Assembly (NCBI GenBank): GCA_947685225.1
Contig: CANTUV010000004.1
Span: 17,701,001 to 17,765,000 of the forward strand
Length of the DNA: 64,000 nt
Source of the DNA: Garcia nutans
Taxonomy: Eukaryota > Streptophyta > Magnoliopsida > Malpighiales > Euphorbiaceae
Reading direction: 5' to 3'
The position numbers and the translations under genes were made by a program. This document shows, in pieces, positions 1 to 10,900 of the stretch (position 1 is the first letter of the stretch; each line of letters starts with the position of its first letter). Under the pieces are notes generated by a model. The model made no database searches. It had not been told where the DNA came from and saw nothing but the letters and a program-made list of their open reading frames with translations.

Positions 1-2999
1 AGATTGAGTTCTTTCTGGACACCCAAATACTTCAAACTCTTGTGATCAGTGTAGATGAAACATTTCTCCCCAAACAGATAGTGGCGCCAAATCTTTAATG
101 CAAACACAATGGCAGCCAATTCTAAATCATGGGTCGGATAGTTAAGCTCATGCGGTTTCAACTGTCGAGATGCATAAGCTATAACTTTCCCTTCCTGCAT
201 CAATACACACCCCAAACCTCTATGTGAAGCATCACTGTAGATCACATATGGTTTGCCTTCAACAGGTAAAGTAAGAACAGGCGCTTGAGTCAACAACTCT
301 CTCAACTGCTCAAAACTAGCCTGACACTGATCTGTCCACACAAATCTCACTCCCTTTCGAAGTAATCTGGTGAGTGGAGTAGCTATCAAAGAAAACCCTT
401 TCACAAACCGTCGGTAATAGCCTGCCAAACCCAGAAAACTTCTAATCTCTGTCACAGACTTGGGTGGACTCCAATTTAAAATGGCTTCAACTTTGCTCGG
501 ATCAACTCTGATGCCTTCTGCAGAAACAATATGTCCGAGAAAAGCAACTTGATCCAACCAGAACTCACACTTCGACAATTTGGCAAATAACTGATTCTCT
601 CTCAAAATCTGCAACACAATCCGCAGATGCATATCATGCTCCTCTTCATTCCGCGAATACACCAGTATATCATCAATGAAGACCACTACAAACTGATCCA
701 AATAGGGCCTAAACACCCTATTCATCAAATCCATAAAAGCTGCAGGTGCATTCGTTAGACCAAAAGGCATAACTAAAAACTCATAATGCCCATACCTGGT
801 CCGAAAAGCAGTCTTAGGAACATCTTCACTTCTTACCCTCAGCTGATGGTACCCAGATCTCAAATCAATTTTGGAGAACACTGACGCTCCCTTCAACTGA
901 TCAAAGAGATCATCGATTCTAGGCAAAGGATATTTATTTTTAATAGTCACCTTGTTCAATTGCCTATAATCGATACACAACCTCATAGTACCATCTTTCT
1001 TCTTCACAAATAGCACAGGAGCTCCCCAAGGAGAAACACTGGGGCGAATGAATCCTTTGTCCAACAACTCCTGTAATTGCACTTTCAACTCCCTCAATTC
1101 TGCTGGTGCCATTCTATAAGGAGTAATAGAGATAGGAGTGGTACCAGGCAACAATTCAATACCGAACTCCACCTCTCTCTCAGGAGGCAACCCTGGCAAC
1201 TCCTCTGGAAACACATCCGGGAACTCAGCAACTGTGGCAATGCTATCAATAGGGGAACCCTTCACTCTAGTATCCACCACATGAGCAAGATAGGCTTCAC
1301 ACCCCTTTCTAATCAACCTCCTGGCTGCAACAGCTGAAACAAATAAGGAGGCTAGCTGTTCCTGCTCATTAGATACTATCACCTCTCTACCATCACCCGT
1401 TCTCAAAGAAACAATTTTCTTTTTACAATCCACCACAGCTTCATGTCGAGATAGCCAATCCATACCTAAGATCACGTCATATTCCTTAAATGGCATCTCA
1501 ATCAAATCCCCAAGGAACTCCTCACCCTGCACCACTACTGCACTATCTCTATGCACCTTACTCACAACCACACTATGCCCTAACGGATTTGTTACCAACA
1601 CATCAAATCCTAGGGACTCAGCATGCAAATCAGATACAGGCAAAACAGATGCACTAATATATGAATGTGTGGAACCCGGATCAATCAAAGCAAGTACTGG
1701 AGTATTAAATAAAGAAAAAGTACCAGCTATGACTGCCGATGTATCTGGCTGTCTCTGCATAACATACATCCTCTGGGAAGATCCAACCTCCTCTGGTCTA
1801 CCCTCCCTGGATGTAGTACCTCTTCTAGAACTGAATCCTGGTCTACCTCCCCGGCTGGCACCTCTGCCTCCTCTGCCTCCCCTCACACTAGCTCGAGAAG
1901 CAGCAGAATCAACTGGCATCAGATCCTGCCTCTCAGGACAGTCTCTCACAAAGTGGTCAGGTGATCCACACCTGAAGCATACCCCTGATCTACTATGCCT
2001 CCAACAAACGCCCCCATGTCTTCCACCACACTGGTTACACACAGGTAAGGTGGATCTCTGAACTCCAGGAGTAGGAGCACTCGCTACTGAAGCTGCAGGT
2101 CTAAATCTCTGCCTCTGGAACTGCACTGACCTACCCACTGGTCTCTGGCTCCTACTACTCCGAGGAACAAAACTTCCTCTACCCCTCTTCGCAGAAGAAG
2201 ACCCTGCCTCGAACTGGGGCCTTCTAACCCTAACCTCTTCCTCTGAAGCAGCTGCAATAACTTGAGCTCGCTCTACACTTCGAGCTGCTGCCACAAGCTG
2301 TGAGAAATCCTGATATCTGGATCCAGCCACTAAGCACATGATCGAGGGCCTCAATCCCTCCTCAAATCGCCGACATCTATCAATCTCATCAGTAATGATA
2401 CCCCCAGCATACTGACTCAGTCGAATAAACTCAACTTCATACTCAGTTACGGTCCGATGATCTTGCTTCAAATCTAGAAACTCTCTTTTCTTCCCATCTT
2501 TATACTCCCTAGGAGTATACTTCAACTCAAATTCTCTCAGAAAATCCGCATAAGACAAGGTTGGTGGATCATCCATAGAATGGGGCACTGTCTTCCACCA
2601 GTCGTAGGCATCCTTCTGTAGCAAAGATCTTGCATAGTCAAACTTCTCCTCTGAAGTGGCTTGCAACTGCACAAATACCCTCTGAACTCTATCAAGCCAC
2701 TGTTCTGCTACAGCCGGATCAACTGTACCAAAGAAATCCTCTGCTCCATATTTCCTTAGCTTATCATAGTGCCTTACTGGTACTGAAGGCTGAGGGGGTG
2801 GTGGCGGTGGCTGTGGTTGCACAGGTGCTTGTCTCATAGCTTCCAACATAGGCCTAAACCAGGCTGGCGGAACCTCCTCCCCAGCTGGTCTACCCGACAC
2901 CGAAGCAGGTGCCTCCTCAACACTATCAACCCTAGCTCCCTCAGCAGGAGCAATACTCTCGGCACTACCCTCAACAGATTGTCGTGAATGAGATGCCAT
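1..2999 (-). CDS. gag-pol: Chr-A Gag-Pol polyprotein, 5' part, open frame running off the window
   Basis: ATG at 2999-2997 opens a frame that I followed to the left edge (about 999 codons). Frame agreement was checked at the gag, protease, RT and RNase H motifs, and the last 360 bases were translated codon by codon. Order: proline-rich N-terminus; retrotransposon Gag domain; a CX2CX3HX3C finger followed by a CCHC knuckle (C-F-R-C-G-S-P-D-H near 1940-1980); aspartic protease motif LIDPGSTHS near 1680; RT with FIDD catalytic box near 670; RNase H starting YSDASHRGLG near 240 and reaching YTDHKSLKYLG near 40. Integrase and chromodomain should follow to the left. Gag and Pol share one frame, as is usual in plant chromoviruses. 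Unlike the other copies here, no lesion is visible, so this copy may be competent. Confidence 0.88.
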   Translation of the reverse strand, partial: MASHSRQSVEGSAESIAPAEGARVDSVEEAPASVSGRPAGEEVPPAWFRPMLEAMRQAPVQPQPPPPPPQPSVPVRHYDKLRKYGAEDFFGTVDPAVAEQWLDRVQRVFVQLQATSEEKFDYARSLLQKDAYDWWKTVPHSMDDPPTLSYADFLREFELKYTPREYKDGKKREFLDLKQDHRTVTEYEVEFIRLSQYAGGIITDEIDRCRRFEEGLRPSIMCLVAGSRYQDFSQLVAAARSVERAQVIAAASEEEVRVRRPQFEAGSSSAKRGRGSFVPRSSRSQRPVGRSVQFQRQRFRPAASVASAPTPGVQRSTLPVCNQCGGRHGGVCWRHSRSGVCFRCGSPDHFVRDCPERQDLMPVDSAASRASVRGGRGGRGASRGGRPGFSSRRGTTSREGRPEEVGSSQRMYVMQRQPDTSAVIAGTFSLFNTPVLALIDPGSTHSYISASVLPVSDLHAESLGFDVLVTNPLGHSVVVSKVHRDSAVVVQGEEFLGDLIEMPFKEYDVILGMDWLSRHEAVVDCKKKIVSLRTGDGREVIVSNEQEQLASLFVSAVAARRLIRKGCEAYLAHVVDTRVKGSPIDSIATVAEFPDVFPEELPGLPPEREVEFGIELLPGTTPISITPYRMAPAELRELKVQLQELLDKGFIRPSVSPWGAPVLFVKKKDGTMRLCIDYRQLNKVTIKNKYPLPRIDDLFDQLKGASVFSKIDLRSGYHQLRVRSEDVPKTAFRTRYGHYEFLVMPFGLTNAPAAFMDLMNRVFRPYLDQFVVVFIDDILVYSRNEEEHDMHLRIVLQILRENQLFAKLSKCEFWLDQVAFLGHIVSAEGIRVDPSKVEAILNWSPPKSVTEIRSFLGLAGYYRRFVKGFSLIATPLTRLLRKGVRFVWTDQCQASFEQLRELLTQAPVLTLPVEGKPYVIYSDASHRGLGCVLMQEGKVIAYASRQLKPHELNYPTHDLELAAIVFALKIWRHYLFGEKCFIYTDHKSLKYLGVQKELN

Positions 3000-3149
3000 C
3001 TCTACCTATATCTGCAAACACAGCAGAATATTCCTCATTAAAGATCAAAGACTGCCATACCAAAACATGTATTTTACTCAAAAACCCACTTTAAAAATCA
3101 AAATATTCTTTTTCTTACAATTGATCTAGGTTGAGAATCTCAAACCTAG

Positions 3150-3161
3150 GCTCTGATACCA
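3150..3161 (-). promoter_or_regulatory. Chr-A primer-binding site, initiator tRNA-Met
   Basis: On the minus strand this reads TGGTATCAGAGC, the complement of the 3' end of plant initiator tRNA-Met. It lies 5 bases inside the 5' LTR boundary at 3167. The leader from here to gag (3000-3149) has no other feature I can support. Confidence 0.9.
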
Positions 3162-3166
3162 AAAAT

Positions 3167-5946
3167 TGTAACACCTCTTCCCGACCTACGTGTGTAAGCT
3201 GAGTAGAGGCGCCACCCTATCCTAATGTTGCTACCACTTTTACTTAGTCAAATTTTTGTTCCGATTTTTATAGAAATTTTGCCATAGTTTTGCCTAAAAA
3301 TTCAATCCCAAGTGTCGACAAAACTGGTTTTTTTTCTAATTTTTGAAAACATTTTTACACAAACCAATGCAAACAAAATCATTCTCAGTACACTTCCAAT
3401 AAATCCCCCTTATAACCTCAACTACAACCTGCAAAAAGGATTTACACTTCTAGTACAAAATAAAGTAAAGGTTTATTATGAAATACAGCAGATAAAATCT
3501 TTGTTCACTATGCAACGGAAAGTAACAATATTTACAAATTCATATACATCAAAACTCAAGTTTTACAACACATAAAATTTATACATGTTTGGCAGTCAGT
3601 CTTCGATCTTAAAGCCCACTATTCAATCTTCAAAATCTAGGCTCGACTCGGCCTAGAGGAACTCTCTGGTTCTTCCTTGTCACCTGCGCGAAGAATCACA
3701 TTCGCGCTAAGCCAACGGCTTAGTAAGATAAAACATGCTAATGGTATGCTTTAATGTAATGCAATGCCACATATGTTATTGATAAGATCAATATCATAAA
3801 TATAAAGTTAACCACATAATTATGCATTTCACAAATCATAGTCATATGAGCATACCACATTTCAACATCTTTCCACATTCAACATTAATCAATCATACTC
3901 AATAACCAACATCTCATTTCATTAACTCATAACATTATTTAGGACATTCATATAACCCTGACACCTATGGGCCCAACAAGTATTTAATACGATATTCAGA
4001 GTTCAGAGTTACTGCTTTGGTTCATAGTCACAATAATCACGCCCGTAGGCAAGTGTAACAGACCCAGTCTCTTGGATCATCAACTCAACACATATGAGGA
4101 GATCCTCAACCCGGCAAGACTGTTACAAATCATATATCTCATAGTGTAACAGACCCAGTCTCTTGGACCATCAACTCAACACTTATGAGGAGGTCCTCAA
4201 CCCGGCAAGACTGTTACCTGTCATCATTTCTTAGGCATGCCACCCAAATCCAGAACTCTGAAACTGAATAACATATTAAACAAACAATTCATTTCCATTC
4301 TCAATTCTCATCACATTTAGGCAAACATGCCTTCTTTCTTTCAATTACATCATCTTAGCCAATAACAATGGCTTCACATTTCATTTCACAATATAACATC
4401 TCATTATTCAAGTATATATATATATATATCTCATCCATGATCACATTATATCTCACATAGCATCATTCATAAATATCAACATTTCATACCACATTACTCA
4501 TGAAACACATTACCATTCACAATGCACAACATAACATTGTTCAATCTCAACAATGCAATTAGGGCAAAGAACAATTGATTATAACATTCATTGATTCAAG
4601 TGTGTTTAAAGTGTTTAGGGTTAGGTTTAAGGACCAACCTACCTTTGGAAAACCAAAGCAATGCAAAAAGAACAAAGAATTAAAACCCTAACCATAAATA
4701 GTACATTCTGGTTTTAAACTCCATTTTATCCTTATTTTGAAAAATTGTATAAAATAATCTACTTGACTAAAAATTCTAAAATTTTTACAGAATTTAGTTT
4801 TGTATCTTAAAATCATCCCTTTAAAATTTCAGATCAAACTGAACACAAAATCTTGGTCAAATAGTTCACCTAACCAGACTGCCCCAATTGCCCTGCATCC
4901 TGGCAGCAGTTCTGAACTTTGTGAATTCCATAAATCAAATTCAATCAACGTGGTTCCAAATTATTTTTCTCAAATACTAGACTCACTAAGAAACAACATA
5001 TCCAAAATTCGATTGGATATGATTTTTCTACATTTTATTAAAAATCACGAAATATAGCTGTCCCAGTTAAGGTACCTGCTGGAACAGGTCTAATGAAAAT
5101 AATCTTTCTAAACTCATAACCATTCCAAAATCGAATCAACATATTTTTCAGTCATTCTACACTCATAGAGGCACAACATATCAAAAATTCACTTCAAGAA
5201 CATTTTTCTATAATTAATTAAAAATCATACAAATCACAGCCTTTACTAATTGTAAAACAGAAACAATTTCACTAAACACAACTCTTACTCAACACAATCA
5301 CTTCCAACACCTTCACCAACTCAACTTCTCATCATCAAACCAACAAACCCTAATTCCTTTCTCACACCACTTCAAAAGAATTGAAGAAATTAAAGAAAAG
5401 ATCTTACCTCAAATGAAGAAATCTACAAATCTTTAACCAAAACCCTTGTTTCTTTCTTCAAAATGCTTCAAACCTCAAGATCACCTCTCTTTCTCTCTTT
5501 GTCTATGGAGAATCCGGCCACTTCAAGAAAGAAAGAAGAAAATGCACAAGTCAAACACCTTTTCTTCTTTTAATCTCCACCATGCATCTTACAAGGAAAA
5601 TTACCAAAACACCCTTAACCATATAACTAACTCTTTGTCTCATATAAGCCCTTTATAGTAATTTCATTAACAACCAAAAATATCTTCTTCCACTTAACCA
5701 TCACCTTGACTCTTCATTTGACCAATGTATATGTTAATTATATCATCATATAAACAACATATACATTTGTCTCTAAACCCTAAATTTCTTCTCCAAAACA
5801 CATATACATATACATTCTCTTCCCATTTCTTTTCTCTTACAATTTAACACATATATGCACAAACATTCACTTCCCAATATATATATCAACAACCACAATA
5901 ACAACAACATACTCAAAACTTCTAGGGCATAAATGAGGATATTACA
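3167..5946 (-). repeat. Chr-A 5' LTR (2780 bp)
   Basis: The LTR begins TGTAATATCC on the minus strand at 5946 and ends TGTTACA at 3167, giving TG...CA ends and the family's inverted TGTAA/TTACA termini. It carries the two-hairpin module at 3686-3723 and two palindromic GTAACAG...CTGTTAC units at about 4049-4220. Where Chr-B and Chr-F carry a CACG/CGTG palindrome array, this LTR instead has two diverged AT-rich units of about 165 bp (near 4940-5240). It is a distinct LTR subfamily. Its 3' LTR partner is outside the window, so its age cannot be read. Confidence 0.88.
3686..3723 (-). other. Two-hairpin module of Chr-A LTR
   Basis: On the plus strand, arm GCGCGAA (3686-3692) pairs with TTCGCGC (3701-3707) across an 8-base loop. 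Directly beside it, CTAAGCC (3707-3713) pairs with GGCTTAG (3717-3723) across AAC. In the other LTRs here the first arm pair is GCGCGAT/ATCGCGC, so both partners changed together in this copy. Confidence 0.75.
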
Positions 5947-6016
5947 GGTTTTTGGTGAAAGAAAGAGTTTTGTTGGTTGTGTTGTTGTTTTGGCCGGAAT
6001 CTGGGTTGTTGGCCTG

Positions 6017-6370
6017 ACACGCCCTAGGGCACGTCCAGGATTTTGGGCGTGTCGATAGCTCTGTATTTTGGGTTGAGTGGCACGACCAGTGACACGCCCA
6101 TGTCACTGAGCGTGTTGTAGCTTCTGTGTGGCAGTAGGATTGACACGACCAGTAACACGCCCGTGTTATTGAGCGTGTCATAGCCACTGTGTTTTTGGGG
6201 AATTGACACGGCCATGAGCACGTTCTTGATGTTGGACGTGTCACTATTGTTGTGAGGCAGAAGGTATTACACGCCCAGTAACACGCCCGTGTCATTGAGC
6301 GTGTAAAAGCTTCTGTGTTGTGGAGTTAGGGCACGGTCAGGGACACGCCCGTGTGGGTGAGCGTGTCATG
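6017..6370 (+). repeat. CACG/CGTG palindrome array in Chr-B 5' LTR
   Basis: Six GC-rich units of roughly 55-65 bp, each with an ACACG-type left arm and a CGTGT-type right arm. One example is AACACGCCCGTGTT, a near-perfect palindrome. The array stands out from the AT-rich LTR by its CpG content. It is repeated at 13297-13650 in the 3' LTR, and related arrays occur at 36475-36840 and 46335-46680 in Chr-F. Confidence 0.8.
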
Positions 6371-6855
6371 GTTAGAGTTTGCCCTAGTTGGTTCTTAGCC
6401 TTATGTTCTTATAAGGGTTTCATCTTCCTTTGGATTAGGTTGTGAAGAAGGTGAATTACTCTAATTCAAGAAGTGAAAGATTGTTGGAAAGAGAGGTGTT
6501 AATATTGTGTGGGTTGCATTTAAGGTAAGTATAAACTACATTATTGCATACATCCATATGATGTTGAAATTTAACATACATTTCATGATATTGATGATGC
6601 TTATGAATAATGTTATGTTGTGTATAATGTGGAATATGATGTGAACATTTATAATGATGTGAAAGATATGATAATGTGATGAATTGTATTTATGTGATGA
6701 GAAGCCATGATTGTTGGCTATGATGATAAAATAAATTACAATTGAGGCAAGGTTGCCTATTGCGAAAATGAGAATGAAATGAGAATGAAATGATTTTGTG
6801 TAAAGTGTGTTATTCAACCTTCAGAGTTCTGATTTTGGCAGGCATGCCTATTGTA

Positions 6856-7104
6856 GTAACAGTCTAGCCGGGTTGAGGATCTCCTCAAGTTGTTGAGTTG
6901 ATTGTCCAAGAGACTGGGTCTGTTACTTTATAAATGTGAAATGATAGATGTAAATTGAAGTAACAGTCTAGCCGGGTTGAGGATCTCCTCGATTTAGTCG
7001 GGTTGATGGTCCAAGAGACTGGGTCTGTTACAGGTAACATTCTAGCCGGGTTGAGGATCTCCTCAAGTTGTTGAGTTGATGGTCCAAGAGACTGGGTCTG
7101 TTAC
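6856..7104 (+). repeat. Three GTAACAG...CTGTTAC palindromic units
   Basis: Units at 6856-6926, 6960-7031 and 7034-7104 each begin GTAACAG (GTAACAT in the third) and end CTGTTAC. Inside they share the phrases gccgggttgaggatctcctc and tccaagagactgggt. Outer arms are perfectly complementary in the first two units. Chr-A and Chr-F LTRs have two units each; both solo LTRs have a different repeat at the same place. Confidence 0.8.
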
Positions 7105-7366
7105 CCTATCCATGGATAGAGAGATATGTATATTGCCTACGGGCTTGATTATTGTGATATTGGACCGAAACAGCAACTCTGAACTTTGAATAACAAATTA
7201 GTGTCTTGTGGGCCCATAGGTGTCTTTATTGAATGAGTATAATGGATGATGATATGATTATTGAAATTATGAAATGTAACCTTCATATATATATATATAT
7301 GATTATTATTGATTGAATGTATGATATTGATATTGACATTTCATATTATCATGATGGTTTGTACTA

Positions 7367-7403
7367 CTGAGTTTTGGCTCAGCGCGATTGTGGTTCATCG
7401 CGC
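7367..7403 (+). other. Two-hairpin module of Chr-B 5' LTR
   Basis: CTGAG (7367-7371) pairs with CTCAG (7378-7382). GCGCGAT (7382-7388) pairs with ATCGCGC (7397-7403) across an 8-base loop. Other LTRs have CTAAG/CTTAG in the first stem, so A to G on one arm is matched by T to C on the other. In the 3' LTR copy the second stem is broken by one change (ATCACGC, 14666-14672). Confidence 0.75.
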
Positions 7404-7757
7404 AGGTGGTAGAGTTGATAGGGTTGAGACTGAGGATTCCTCTAGACCTAGTTGAGCTTTACTTGAAGAGTTGGATTAGAGCTTAAAGATCAGAGAGTCA
7501 AGCTGCCAATCATGTATCTATTCTATGTTGTATATATTTTTGACGTTTATGTATTTGAACTTGTAAAAATTTGTAATAACTTCCGCTGTGAATTTATAAA
7601 TGTTTTTATACATAGTGTCTTTTGAATTTCCTTTAAACATTCGAGTTATGAGTTGTGTATTTTAAACAGTGGCATGTTCTATATTCAGTATACGTATTAT
7701 ACGATCGTATAAGCATGCTTAGTACGTATACGGGATATAGGGGTGTTACAATTATTT

Positions 7758-7769
7758 TTGTATCAGAGC
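7758..7769 (+). promoter_or_regulatory. Chr-B primer-binding site, initiator tRNA-Met, one mismatch
   Basis: TTGTATCAGAGC lies 7 bases after the LTR end. It matches the initiator tRNA-Met complement (TGGTATCAGAGC) except at the second base. The leader continues to the gag ATG at 7920 without other features. Confidence 0.85.
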
Positions 7770-7919
7770 CTAGGATTGAGATTCTCAACCTAGGTCAAGT
7801 ATAAGAAAAAGAGTATTTTGATTTTAAAAGTGAGTTTTTGAATAGAATACATGTTTGGTGTCGGCAGTCTCTGATCTTTAATGAGGAGTATTCTACTGTG
7901 TTTGCAGATATAGGTTATA

Positions 7920-10900
7920 ATGGATCCTCATTCGCGTCAATCCGTTGAGGGTAGTGCTGAGAGCATAGCTCCAGAGGTTGGATTAGATGGAGCTAGAGTG
8001 GATGGATCTGGAGAGGCCCCTGTTTCTGTGTCAGGGAGACCAGCTGGTGAGGAGATTCCACCAGTTTGGTTTAGGCATATGTTTGAATTTATGAGGCAGG
8101 CACCAGTGCAACCACCTCCACCTCCACCACAGCCTATGGTACCAGTGAGACAGTATGATAAACTACGAAAATATGGAGCAGAGGATTTCTTGGGTACCAT
8201 TGATCTAGCTGTAGCTGAGCAGTAGCTAGATAAAGTTCAGAGAGTATTTGTTCAGTTACAAGCCACTCCGGAAGAAAGATTTGATTATGCAAGATCTTTG
8301 TTGCAGAAGGACGCATACGACTGGTGGAAGACAGTGCCCCATGCTATGGATGATCCACCGACATTGTCCTATGCTGATTTTCTGAGAGAATTTGAATTGA
8401 AATATACTCCGAGGGAGTATAAAGATTTGAAGAAAATGGAATTCCTAAGTTTGAAGCAAGATCACCGGACTGTAACAGAATATGAATTAGAATTTATCCG
8501 GTTGAGTCGCTATGCCGGAGGGATTATCTCTGATGAGATTGACCGGTGCAGAAGGTTTGAGGAGGGACTGAGACCCTCACTGATGTGTCATGTGGCTGGT
8601 TTTAGATACCAGGATTTCTCTCAGCTGGTTGCAGCGGCTAGAGGTGTGGAGAGAGCACAAATTTTAGCAGCAGCCGCTACTGAAGAGGAGACCCGGGTTA
8701 GAAGACCTCAGTTTGAGGCAGGATCCTCATCTGTGAAGAGAGGTAGAGGCAGTTTTACTCCTAGGTTTAGTAGGAGTCAGAGACCGGCTGGTAGGTCAGT
8801 TCAGTTACAGAGATCACGATCGAGACCTACAGCTTCAGCAGCGAGTGTTCCTACTCCTGCAGTTCAGAGATCCACTCTACCTGTCTGTGCCCAGTGTGGA
8901 GGGTCACATAGAGGTGCTTGTTGGCAGAATAGAGGACAAGCTGTGTGCTTCAGATGTGGTTCTCCCGATCATTTTATTAGGGAGTGTCCAGAGATGCAGG
9001 AGCAGAGATCGGTTGATTCTGCAGTTTCTCGACCTAGTGTCAGAGGTAGTCGAGGGGGCAGAGGTTTCTCCAGAGGGGGTAGGCCTGGTTATCATCAGAG
9101 AGGAGGATCTTCATCCAGGGATACTATGCCAGATGAGGCTGGGCCTTCTCAACGGGTTTATGTGATGCAAAGACAACCAGATGCTTCTGCAGTCATTGCT
9201 GGTACTTTCTCTTTATTTGGCATTTCAGTTCTTGCTTTAATTGATCTAGGCTCAACTCATTCATATATTAGTGCATCTGTGTTGCCTGTGACTGATTTGC
9301 ATGCTGAGTCCCTAGGATTTGATGTGTTAGTGACAAATCCGTTAGGGCATAGTGTGATTGTTAGCAAGGTGCACCGGGATAGTGCGGTTGAGGTACAAGG
9401 TGAGGAGTTTCTTGGAGACTTGATTGAAATGCCTTTTAAAGAGTATGATTTGATTTTGGGTATGGATTGGTTGTCTAGGCATGGAGCTGTAGTTGATTGT
9501 CAGAAGAAATGTGTCACTTTGAGAACTAGTGATGATAGGAGTGTGATGGTGTTCAGTGAGCAGAGACAGCTTGCATCCTTGTTCGTATCAGCTGTATCAG
9601 CTAGACGGATGATTAGAAAAGGGTGTGATGCTTACCTTGCTCATGTTGTGGATACTAGAGTAAGGAGTTCTCAAATTGATGATATAGCCACAGTTTCAGA
9701 TTTTTCAGATGTGTTTCCAGAGGAGTTGCCAGGGTTGCCTCCTGAGAGAGAGGTTGAGTTTGGTATCGATTTGTTGCCTGGTACCACTCCCATCTCTATT
9801 ACTCCTTATAGAATGGCGCCAGCTGAATTTAGAGAGTTAAAGGTGCAGTTGCAGGAATTGTTGGATAAAGGATTTATTTACCCCAGTGTTTCTCCTTGGG
9901 GAGCTCCTGTATTATTTGTGAAGAAGAAGGATGGTACTATGAGGTTATGCATTGACTATAGGCAATTGAATAAAGTGACTATTAAGAATAAATATCCTTT
10001 GCCTAGAATTGACGATCTCTTTGATCAATTGAAGGGAGCATCAGTGTTCTCTAAGATTGATTTGAGATCAGGGTATCATCAGCTGAAAGTGAGAGCTGAA
10101 GATGTTTCTAAGACAGCTTTCCGCACCAGGTATGGGCATTATGAGTTTTTAGTAATGCCTTTTGGGTTGACAAATGCACCTGCAGCTTTCATGGATTTGA
10201 TGAATAGGGTGTTTAGGCCCTATTTGGATCAATTTGTGGTGGTCTTTATTGATGATATCTTGGTGTATTCTCGTAGTGAGGAGGAGCATGACAAACATTT
10301 GCGGATTGTGTTACAAATTTTGAGAGAGAAGCAATTATATGCTAAGTTATCAAAATGTGAGTTTTGGCTTGACCAAGTGATTTTTCTGGGTCATATAGTT
10401 TCAGCAGATGGTATTAGAGTTGATCCAAGTAAAGTTGAAGCTATTTTGAATTGGAATCCACCAAAGTCTGTAACTGAAGTTAGAAGTTTTTTTGGGTTTG
10501 GCAGGCTATTATTGACGCTTTGTAAAAGGTTTTTCTTTGATAGCCACTCCACTCACCCGATTGCTTTGGAAAGGATTTAAATTTGTGTGGACGGATCAGT
10601 GTCAATCTAGCTTTGAGCAGTTGAAAGAAATGTTGACACAAGCCCCTGTTCTTACTTTACCCGTGGAGGATAAACCGTATGTGATTTTTAGTGATGCTTC
10701 ACTTAGTGGTTTAGGGTGTGATTTGATGCAAGAGGGTAAAGTTATAGCTTATGCCTCTCGGCAGTTGAAGCCGCATGAGCTTAACTATCCGACTCATGAT
10801 TTGGAGTTAGCGGCTATAGTGTTTGCTTTGAAGATTTGGCGCCACTATTTGTATGGAGAGAAATGCTTTATCTATACGGATCACAAAAGTTTGAAATATT

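Larger units (their letters stand above)
1..5946 (-). mobile_element. Chr-A: Ty3/gypsy chromovirus (Tekay/Del-type), left part outside window
   Basis: This minus-strand LTR retrotransposon reads, in its own direction, 5' LTR (5946 to 3167), PBS, short leader, then gag-pol from 2999 off the left edge. It interrupts the 5' LTR of Chr-B: sequence from 5947 onward matches position 13229 onward of Chr-B's 3' LTR. The matching first 800 bases of that LTR should therefore lie beyond Chr-A's unseen 3' LTR. The 5 bases ggttt at 5947-5951 are the expected right copy of the target duplication. As the innermost insertion of its nest, it is younger than Chr-B, Tat-C and Tat-D. Confidence 0.9.
5947..7750 (+). 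repeat. Chr-B 5' LTR, distal part
   Basis: This aligns end to end with 13229-15019. By eye I count about eight base substitutions plus two indels: an 11-bp duplication of gagaatgaaat near 6770 and one extra AT dinucleotide near 7290. It ends ggtgttaca. It contains the CACG/CGTG palindrome array (about 6017-6370), three GTAACAG palindromic units (6856-7104), an AT microsatellite and the two-hairpin module (7367-7403). Long apparent reading frames across the palindrome array encode only a repetitive peptide and are not considered genes. Confidence 0.9.

Noticed and set aside
3150..3161. A tRNA gene at the GCTCTGATACCA sequence
   Set aside because: Only the 12-base primer-binding site is present; no cloverleaf surrounds it.
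4417..4430. AT-dinucleotide runs (also 7285-7302, 14556-14570) as functional sites
   Set aside because: Ordinary microsatellites; length differs even between the two LTRs of Chr-B.
5942..6295. Minus-strand 117-codon frame with repeated ACYW/ACHW peptide (also 13113-13577, 36605-36913, 46510-46713)
   Set aside because: The peptide repeat simply mirrors the CACG/CGTG DNA array in an LTR; the array is open in more than one frame and has no independent support.
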